A program made the position numbers and the translations under genes. 64,000 bases of DNA, from positions 8,965,144 to 9,029,143 of the forward strand of contig NC_133946.1 in assembly GCF_031877795.1 (NCBI RefSeq), written 5' to 3'. This DNA is from Strix aluco (Eukaryota > Chordata > Aves > Strigiformes > Strigidae). Below the pieces are notes generated by a model that was not told where the DNA came from, searched no databases, and saw only the letters and a list, made by a program, of their open reading frames with translations. Below, piece after piece: positions 1 through 8,515 of the stretch (the first letter of the stretch is position 1; each line of letters starts with the position of its first letter).

Positions 1-3000
1 CAAACTGCATTTGTTTTACTCCAGCGTGGGCCATTTCAGGGAAGTAAACCAGAAGACGACTAATGACTTTCAGCAACAACTACTGTCTAGATTAGTTTAG
101 CTTTAACTTCAAACTGTACCCTTAGGCTCCATTTCACTAATGTATTTAAACATATATTTAATTTTTAAGCATATGAGTAATTCCGGTCTACTTATTTAAG
201 TTTAGGCACATGTTTAAGTCTTTTCCTGAATTAGCTTCTAAATCATTTGCAATCTGGCCTCATTTCCATCAATGAAAATCATTGTCCTACATCATTTGAC
301 TGCTCCAGAAGTAGGAAAAAAATATTCTCAGTATTTCTTGAGAAAGTTTTCCTGCTTTTATACTAACATTTTGCTGAGATTCAGCTTCTTTAACCAGTTC
401 CAGCCCCAGCCTGAATTCAAAGCCAAAGCTAGGATTTGATGAAATACTTTGGTTGTGGACAAAATATGCTCAAACTACAGACAGATTTTAAAGCGGAGAG
501 ATAAGGTAGGGGCACAGCTTTATCATGCATTTCAGGCAAAAATGTAGCTATTCTCCTTTTGCAGATCCTCCCTTTCCCAGCACAATATTCTGGGAAATTA
601 CCTGCACGTTTCAAAACACACTGCAATTAGTACTCATGCCATGATACCCATGCATGCGACACAAGCTTGTGCCTGGCAGAGACCTCTGTGAGTATTTTGG
701 GTTGGAAATAAGTATTATGGTTTATTTTGTTTTCTCTTCAGGTGTTTGAAGTGTTGGACCTGCGTGCCATACCATTTTCCAGTTGAATATCTCTGTCAGA
801 TGATCTCATCTAACTTCACTGTGTTCATCCAGACATCTTCTTAGCCTGATGCAATGATGACTAGGGAATCCTGTGAGAGTATCCTCCAAACTGTGTAGCT
901 GCACGAAAAAGACCTTCCTGAGGTAGTCAAGGGAACGGAGGTTTTACAAGCGCTGACTGAGCCTTACCATTTTCTGAATTACTGAGGATCCTATCAACAG
1001 GCAGCACAGACTAAGCACTTTGATAAATCCACTTAAGTCCCAAGCAAGGAATCAAGAAAACATAAATGATAAAGGTAATTTAGAATGGAATAACATCACA
1101 TTTTTATTGTTGATTGTTCTTTACTTTAAAAGTAGACATCAATGCTGCTACAAACTCTAGGCTTTTCCTAGGCCAAGGTAATGTTAAGACCATAGAAAAT
1201 GTCATACTTGGGAAACAAAGCATTTCTGATGTAGCTGTTACTCAAAACTGACATTCACGTTTTGACATTTTTACTTTAATCCCTCTGAAATGTAATACAC
1301 ATTCAGAAAGATGATTCCTCCTCTTTTTTTTTCCCCAAGAAGAAGCATCCACAGTTTAAGGTTGTAAATCTGAGCAATTTAGAAAACGATGTAAACACAA
1401 ATGAAAATTAGCCAACAAAAGAAATTCAATTGAGTTAAATAGGAGGCTATTATCATACCTTACATTCTCTTCTGTCACTATCTGTAGCTCTGTGGAGAGT
1501 GAGCCAGGTAAGAACTAACCAGAGGGGACAAAACAGCTACTGGTGACAGTTGTGCACTATTCCAGACACAGCAGAAAGAGTATAAAACAAATAGTATACA
1601 AAGACGTAAATCTAGGATTATGTGTTTCGCCAAACGCTATTCCATACTCATTTTTAATCAAATTGAGCTGCACCGCAAGGAAGTAAAAAAATACCAGTTG
1701 CCACAAGCAGATGAAATTAAGTATAAATATTTCTGAAGACCTCACTAAGACTATAATCTCATCTTTCAAGGTTTTCAGTTCTTCACTTCCTTTACTGATT
1801 TATGGAAACAAGTAGACCAGATTCCCCAAAGCTTGCCACCCTGCATCATTATTTATATCTTTACCAACCTGGTATAGGTGCCCCAGATTCGAAATGGTAG
1901 CACTCTGGATCCACTCACTTGGCACACACATAAAAGTGCACACACACACAAGGCAAAAAGTGGTAGAAAACCCAGGCAATATAAATTTGTTTGATTGTAG
2001 TCATTAGTGCTATACATTACAGGTTCAATCCTGCTCCCTTTGATGTTGATGGTAATACTCCCATTGAATTCATGTGCTCTGAAAAATGCCTGAGTTTTGC
2101 AAATTTATCATTTTGTCATCTATGCTTCAGGTCAAAATTATAATCCAGTGTTTTAGACTTGGTTTTGAGCCAAATGATTTTTACTAAAGGTTCAAAGAAT
2201 GCATACTTGTCCTTCAGAGAGGTGCCAATCCACTTTACAATCAAGGAGTAAAACAGATGAAGTTTTCAAAACGGTCTGAGAGATGCAAACCTCTTGCAGG
2301 TGACTAGAGCAACCTCAGCTTCCAGGGTCTCACTGCAGCAAACAGCAAGGCCCTCCTCTTGCTGGGGGCATGACGGTGCCTGCCTGCTTAGAAAGAGTTG
2401 GGAAAGTCATTTGCAGAACTCCAGAAGCGAAGGAGACTTTCCCGGATTGTTCACGCTAGTGAACTGCAGCTCTTTCAGTGAAATATCCTAAATCCTAATC
2501 ATTTACATTATCCAGTCCACTGCTTTTAAGTGAAGCAGGTTTCTTTCTCTCCTCATCCTCACCTTCTCTCAGCCCCTGGTGGAGAACATTGTATGGTGAG
2601 AAATGTTAGGTAGTAAGAGGTAAGTTCTTCTGGTCATCACGGTTGTTCAACCAAATGTATTCAGCAGTGATACTCAAGCAGTTCTGAAACAAGGCAGACA
2701 AGCTTCCCAAAAATGGGACTTCACTTTAAGTCAACAGAAAGGGTAAGAGAACAGGGAAACAATTTAGGTGGGTGTCAGATGTCGACAGGACTTTGATTTT
2801 GAAAGCCTCTCCCTCTGTCCTGAGTTAATGTACCAAGAACTGGGACCTTAAAGAAGGTGAGGAGATCACAGGGGAGCCAGACACCTGATTTACTGAAGAA
2901 ATGACCCCTAGAACTGCCACCGGCTTAAACTGGAGTTAAGAAGTGCTGAGCACCCCCAAAAATCTGGCCCCAGAGGTTATTTGCACCACTTTTACTCAGA

Positions 3001-4580
3001 AAGTGTCACAAAGGTGCAATGAGCAGATTTGCCACTTTCAAGCAGGAGGAGAAAGAGCAGCGGACTGAAATGAGAAGTGCAGTGTGTGGCTGGATAGACT
3101 CGGTTCTGGGCTCTGGGAGAACTGAAGAACAGGTGGTGGAGATGGTGACAAAAATGTGCCAGATCTCATTTGTATTTAGACCAGAGAGTTCCAAAATAAG
3201 ATTCTATCATCACACCTTTTTACTGCACAGGAAAGTGCACAGGGATGTGTGTTGATCTCTGCAGCTACCTCTCTCTGGAGCCAACACCTTTAGCCAGGAA
3301 GCAAACCTGCCTCCATGAGCTACCCCACCAGCCCAGCCTATCTGATAGTCTGGATCACGATTACTAATGCATCTTTTTTGGCAGAGGGAGACAAATAAAA
3401 TGTAGGAAGACGACACCTAAGACATTCCTGAAATAGCTTTTCTGCAGCGTATGTGATACATACTGATTTACTGGCACTTATCGGGAATTATGCAAAGGTA
3501 CTCTGCAAAATTTGATTAGGGCTTTGCCACTAATGAATAACACAGTGCAGGGATCATTCCAGTAAACTCTCTGTCCCCACACCCCAAGCACGTCATCACA
3601 TCAGCAATCTGCCCCATCACAGCAACCCAACGGCTACTGACTTAGTGGGAGCAGAACTGAACCTATAATCACCATGAAACATCTCCCTGGTTTGCAATAT
3701 TGGTGAAAAGAGGACGAACAATAGTAAGACTGTCCTTCAAAAACTACTACCAATATCCAATTCAACAACAAACTTCTAACGGTATTTATGATGTGCCTTT
3801 AAATTGCCTTGCAATACGACACAGAGGAAGTGTCAGTTTGGGGAATGGAGAAAATGTTCCTTTGCTACCTTGTAAATCGAGTTTAAATGCTTTATGTGGC
3901 TAAGACGTGCTTTTTCATAGCTCACAAATCCGTATCAAACACCTGCATCTATGTTGGTCATTTTCATGCTGATGTATTACCAAAATGTACTGTCAACTGA
4001 GGTCTCTGGGTTAACAGTGCATAGCAAAACAGAAACTGTAGCTGCTGTTTTTAAAATCAAAATACTTTCCACTGAAACACTTTCACTTTGAGGATGTTGG
4101 TGCATAAAGACATTGTCTATTCACCTTGATGCTGTCTCCAGGCTTCCTTTGGTGCCTCCTTCCATCAGCTCCTTTCTGGCATGGCTGAGCATGAGGTTTC
4201 CCTTGATAAAGAAAGAAATAAACCAGCCCTTGTTTCCTTCCTTTTCCTTCCCCTGTCCTTAGCCCTTTTGCCTCCCTTCTCCACACTCTTACCTCCACTG
4301 CCCAGGTTAAACTTGGGCTGATTTCCACCAGCTCTGGAAGGTGGCTGCAGCCTGTCCCTGCCTGCCCAGTCCCACCTCCTCACCTCAGGACACCCCGGCC
4401 AGCCAACCCCTGCTCTGGGCCGGGCTCACCCTTCCTCTCACCCAGGCTCATGCCTCTCCCTAGCTGGGTGATGGTTCTCCCACAGAAATCCTCCCTGAGC
4501 TTTGCTCCTTCAAATCCCTCCCTCCACAGGCCCCGTATGGTGGCCATTTTGGCCGCTGTGGTGGTCAGCGCCGGATGGAA
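1..4580. other. Upstream non-coding region, no gene seen
   Basis: AT-rich, ordinary vertebrate intergenic sequence on the 5' side of CCND1. The open frames are all short (under 90 codons below 4.4 kb), show no familiar protein motif, and do not join through plausible splice sites. Small CA runs lie at 1923-1930 and 1939-1950. I recognise no RNA gene or transposon here. In mammals the region upstream of CCND1 is a large gene-poor interval, which fits. Confidence 0.6.
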
Positions 4581-4899
4581 ATGAGGGAAAGCTGCCCCGC
4601 CACTCCTCTGCATGCTGGAGTTGAGGACCCACTTCTCCAGCGATGCCTTGGAGGAGCGTCTCACCCAGAAGCATTTGTCCACCCAAGGGGGACGGCCCGG
4701 GGACCCCTCAGATTCATCCAGAAGACGTGCGGCTTTGCGCCAGGCCCTGAGGGTGCGCGTACCCAAGGGGAAAACATGGCGGGAGGCTGGACCGCCACAG
4801 CAGCTGGGCTGTCCCCAGGCTGCTCTCCTCACCAGAGCCGCCGGGACCTCATCCCCTCTCCCTCATGGGGCACCAAGGCCCCTCCCGCCTCGTCACAGG

Positions 4900-6100
4900 A
4901 CATAATGAGAAGCAGCGGCGAAGAAAGAGAGGTGACAGGCGGGAGAGCCAGTGCCGCTGTCCCCCCGCTCCCTCCGGCTCGTTCATGCCGGTTTAATCCC
5001 CTCTGGGCCCTTTCCCCGCCGGTAGCTTCGCTGCGCGTCTCTTCGTGAGATTACGGCGGCACGCGAGGAATGCGCGCGCCCGCGGCAGGGCCGCGCGCAC
5101 ACACACACACGCGCACACGCGCGCCTCCGGCGGGGGTGGTGGGGCCGGCGGCGGCGGCGGCGCGAGGCGGGATGACATCATGAGAAAGTGCCGGCCGGGA
5201 GCGGCGTCCCCGGCAGCGGGCGCCGCGGGGCGGGGAGGGGCGGGGCGGGCAGGAAGGAAGCGTCGTCGGAAGCCCTCGGGGCGAGAGCGGCGGCGGCGGG
5301 TGCAGCGGACAGCTCCCCCCCCCCCCCCCGCCCTCCACCGGGAGCGCCGCCGCGGGCTGGGCGCGTTAGGCAGCGGGGCAGGAGGCGGCACGCCCGTTAA
5401 GCACGCACCCCGGGGCGGGCGGGGAGCAGCGCAGCCGAGGCGCGGGCACCCCGCGGGGCTCCGACCGGCGCCGTCCCTGGGCCTGAGGCGGCCGGTGCCG
5501 CTGCCCCGGTCCTGGGACCGCTGGGAGAGCCGGTAACGCGGGTCAGGCCTGAGGCGGGGACCGGGCGCTACCGGAGCCCCCCCTCCCCGTCCCGCCGGCG
5601 CCAAGCGGGCAGGTAGCGGCGGGGGCGGGACCCCAGCGGCAGGGGGCGGGCGGCACCGCCCCGCGGCCCGGGCAGGTGCGGGGCCGGCCGGTGCGGCGGG
5701 CAGAGGTGGAGCTGCCACCGGGGCGAGAGGGGAGCGTGGGGGGGGGCCCTGTCCCGGTGGCGGCGGCTCTGTCAGTTGTGACCAGTCCCCTTTTGTCTCG
5801 GCGGGACCGGGCGAGCCCCGCGCCGAGATCTGCCCGATCCGCCTGGTAACAGCCCGGCGCCCCCATTGGCTCGCGCTAATGGCCGCTTCCTGCGGCCGCG
5901 CCGCCCCGCGGGGGCTCCCCCGGGCCCCGCGCCAGCGCCGGCACCGCCCGCCGGGGAGCCCCGCGCCCCGCCGGGGAGCTTTTATGAATGAAACACCGGC
6001 CTCGTGCTGAAAGGGGGCGGGGGGCGAACCCCCCCAAAAAACCTCCAAGCCCACCCCAACCGGGAGAACGAGGATGGCGGAGGCGTGGGGCTGGGAGCAG
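4900..6100. promoter_or_regulatory. CpG island upstream of CCND1
   Basis: The sequence becomes very rich in G+C and in undepleted CpG, with GC boxes around 5226-5252, GGC repeats at 5148-5162 and a 15-base C run at 5315-5329. TGACATCA, a CRE/AP-1-like site, sits at 5173-5180. The island ends about 2 kb before the CCND1 promoter motifs, with ordinary sequence between. It could be an outlying CCND1 promoter, or a separate promoter for an unannotated non-coding RNA. The long open frames on both strands here (for example 4993-6231 minus) reflect the scarcity of stop codons in GC-rich DNA. Confidence 0.7.
5092..5124. repeat. Alternating pyrimidine-purine tract (Z-DNA prone)
   Basis: Thirty-three consecutive bases alternate strictly C/purine: a CG block, a CA block, then CG and CA mixed, ending in CG again. 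Alternating CG and CA are the classic Z-DNA-forming dinucleotides. It lies inside the upstream CpG island. Confidence 0.8.
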
Positions 6101-7970
6101 GAGTCGGTGCTGCTGGGCAGGGCTGGGCGACCCGGGCGACGTGGCCAGGAACAAATGTTTGGAGGCAAAGAGCCGGCACAGGCTGGGCCCGGCTCCCCCA
6201 AGGGCTCTCCCTGCACCCCCAAACCATCCACTCCCTGGCGAGGTGCGGGGGTGCAGGGAAGTCAAACAGGATCCCCCCCAGTTCTGCATCATGGGCAGGC
6301 CAAATTCCAGTCTGGGAGTGCAGGGTCGTGGCGTGTTTCTTCATTAAAAATTAAAACCTCCCCGGCCAACTGAAGTTGTGAAAACAGAAGTGTGTGTCCC
6401 GTGTATGAAGCACAATAGCCCGGTGGAGTGACGTAGGCAGGGGACAGCTTCCTCGCTGAGAAACCGTCCAGATTTGCCCCACGGCCTGCGGCACGTGAGA
6501 GGAACCGAGATCCTCGGGGCCTCTGACATCCTCCTAATGGGCGAAGACAAAATGGAGACAAGCGGTCAAGCAAATGGGTAAACTAGGGAAGATGGGCAGA
6601 TATTCCATGCAAAGAGATTACGTAAACACACAACAGAGCAACAACATGCCCTGTGATCTTTGGCACTGCTTTCCCCGCAGGTCATGCAGGAGAGATGCTC
6701 TGTGACACCACGACATGTCCACCACAACGTGTCCTCCACGGCCAGGAGACCCTTCTGCTGCCCCGCGATGCTGTCGCCAGCGCCGTGCCACCGGTAGGTG
6801 TTCCTGCTCTCGGCGCTGCACCCGGGTGATGCGAAAGCACCGAGGCCGAGGTTAATTGGAATGCTCAGGTTTTGAGGGGCGGGCAGGCAGAAGGCAGTGT
6901 GAACCCCAATTTATGGCCTTCACACTTCTCCCCCACTCCACGTCGGTGCAGGACAAGTCATGTCTCCCATGCAACAGTGCATTGGCTTCACTTTCAATAT
7001 TCTCCAGCAGGCCCCAAGCCCCCCTATCAGCCCCTCGAAAAGTGAGGGGTTGAAAAGAGACTCTTTTATTAGAGACAAAGCAAAGCGAAGTGTTTTCAGG
7101 TACAGGCAGTTCAGCTGGGGAATGGGAGTTATTTACGGTGGGGCCCCGCGGTTGCACGTCACGCGTGGACAGGCTGTCCTGGTGGCGTGGCGTGTCGGAT
7201 GAGGCCCCGGCAGGCTCTGGCAGCTGCCGGCACCTCCCTCCCTCCCTCCCCCAGTTCATCTCCCTGTAGGTGCTAGAGGAAGCTCTGGCCACCATTTTGC
7301 TGCTCTGCTGGGATATTTTTTCTGGGTGGCTGTGCGCGGTGGGGGTGGGGTGCCGAGTGCGGCCTGCCCGGCGTGCACCGCCGCTGACTGCGGCTTGGAT
7401 TAGCTATCGCCTTGTCCCCTGCCACCTCTGCGCCCCTTTTGGAGGGTAAAACCTTTAAAGTGAAAGGAAAGACGTTAAAAAAAGAAAAAAAAAAAAAAAA
7501 AAAGGAAGAGAAGAAAAAGCACCGTCTTGGTAGATGAGGGGGAGACCCCAAATCATTTAAAATTCTGGTGTGCAGCAAAACCATCTAGGCTGGGAAAAAA
7601 GAGCGCTGAGTAAATGGGAGAAAGCTTTTCCCTTGGGATCAACTACAAAGACCGGGAGTTCAGGTTGGGAGCGCGCCTTTTTGAACGACAGCTATTGCAG
7701 GTACGCGTTGGTGACGGCAATAATAATAATTGATAACGAACACCGACACACTGGTACTGCCCTGCTCCCCCTCCCCGGCGCCCCCGGTAAAATAATACCA
7801 ACCCAGTCTCCTTGTATTTATATCCCTGCGTGTCTGTGTGTGGCCTAGCCCCATTCATCATTTGGCTCCCACTGCAGAACTCGCTCCATTTTTAAAATTA
7901 TGCATGATACACTGAAGAGACAATTTGGGTTTCCCCCACCTCTCCCTTGCCCTTGAAGAAAGCAAGCCCT
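6100..7970. other. Region between the CpG island and the CCND1 promoter
   Basis: No coding exon recognised. It contains a palindromic TTACGTAA at 6618-6625 overlapping a forkhead-like GTAAACA (6622-6628), a CACGTG E-box near 6492, and an A-run of 19 at 7485-7503. Any of these may be regulatory, but single motifs of this length also occur by chance. Confidence 0.5.
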
Positions 7971-7976
7971 TGTCTC

Positions 7977-7990
7977 ATTTGCATTTGCAT
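7977..7990 (+). promoter_or_regulatory. Two overlapping octamer motifs, CCND1 promoter
   Basis: ATTTGCAT occurs at 7977-7984 and again at 7983-7990, sharing two bases. The human CCND1 promoter carries an octamer (OCT1) site at a comparable place, upstream of the conserved block that follows here at 8042-8065. The doubled motif is seen directly; binding is inferred. Confidence 0.6.
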
Positions 7991-8041
7991 TAAAACCCTG
8001 CTCTCTATAAGCTAAGCAAAGGGGAAGGACTTGAAGCCTAT

Positions 8042-8065
8042 GGGATGGCTTTAGGGCTCTGCCCC
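8042..8065 (+). promoter_or_regulatory. Conserved CCND1 promoter block
   Basis: This stretch, containing GGATGGCTTT and GGGCTCTGCCCC, closely resembles the block lying between the octamer and the TCF/CRE sites of the human CCND1 promoter as I remember it. The GC-box-like end may bind SP1-family factors. Exact identity should be confirmed by alignment. Confidence 0.55.
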
Positions 8066-8075
8066 TTGCTTTTGG

Positions 8076-8107
8076 CTCTCTCTCTCTCTCTTTCTCATTC
8101 TCTCTCG
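8076..8107 (+). repeat. CT microsatellite in the CCND1 core promoter
   Basis: (CT)8 at 8076-8091 is followed by an interrupted CT-rich tail to 8107. It is a pure pyrimidine run on the coding strand, ending just before the TCF/LEF site. It occupies the interval where the human promoter has GC-rich SP1 and E2F-type sequence. Confidence 0.8.
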
Positions 8108-8109
8108 TG

Positions 8110-8117
8110 CTTTGATC
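8110..8117 (+). promoter_or_regulatory. TCF/LEF site, CCND1 promoter
   Basis: CTTTGATC matches the LEF1/TCF site known from the human CCND1 promoter, through which beta-catenin is reported to activate the gene. It keeps its position about 20 bases upstream of the CRE, with the GCTTAACAACAG spacer also preserved. The motif is seen directly; function is inferred from the human gene. Confidence 0.8.
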
Positions 8118-8132
8118 TCTGCTTAACAACAG

Positions 8133-8140
8133 TAACGTCA
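8133..8140 (+). promoter_or_regulatory. CRE, CCND1 core promoter
   Basis: TAACGTCA matches the CRE of the human CCND1 promoter, which binds CREB/ATF-family factors about 50-60 bases before the start site. On that basis transcription should begin near 8185-8195, giving a 5'UTR of about 125-130 bases. There is no TATA box at the right distance. The downstream CCTCCAGAGGGCTGT (8189-8203) also resembles the human leader. Confidence 0.85.
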
Positions 8141-8317
8141 CAGGGACTATACAGGAGAGTTTTGTTGGAAGTTAGAAAGTTTTGCAGCCTCCAGAGGGCT
8201 GTAGCGGCAGTAGCAGAAGCAGCATCCAAGGGACTCCTGGAAGGGGAAGAGAGAGAGCGAGCGAGCGACTGACTCAGTCCTGCTGCAGAAAACTGACTCG
8301 AGACGACGGAGGCAGAC

Positions 8318-8515
8318 ATGGAACATCAGCTGCTGTGCTGCGAGGTGGAGACCATCCGACGAGCCTACCTAGATGCCAACCTCCTCAATGACAGGGTGCT
8401 GCAGACAATGCTGAAGGCGGAGGAGACCTGCTCGCCCTCCGTCTCCTACTTCAAGTGCGTGCAGAAAGAAATCTTGCCATATATGAGGAAAATAGTTGCC
8501 ACTTGGATGTTGGAG
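8318..8515 (+). CDS. CCND1: CCND1 coding exon 1
   Basis: Encodes residues 1-66, from the RB-binding motif to the start of the cyclin box, ending in phase 0. The donor is GAG|GTTTGT, weaker than consensus at +3 and +4. The same AGGTTTG heptamer also spans the exon 2 acceptor, so cDNA alignments may place the junction ambiguously; only this position obeys GT-AG. Confidence 0.98.

Noticed and set aside
5170-5181. 12-mer GGATGACATCAT shared with the FGF19 promoter (53320-53331)
   Set aside because: Many 12-mer coincidences are expected within 64 kb, so a shared regulatory origin is not supported without conservation data.
4993-6231. 412-codon open frame on the minus strand, and overlapping frames of 95-163 codons
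   Set aside because: They run through a CpG island where stops are rare, frames overlap on both strands, and the peptide is low-complexity Pro/Arg/Ala-rich without a domain.
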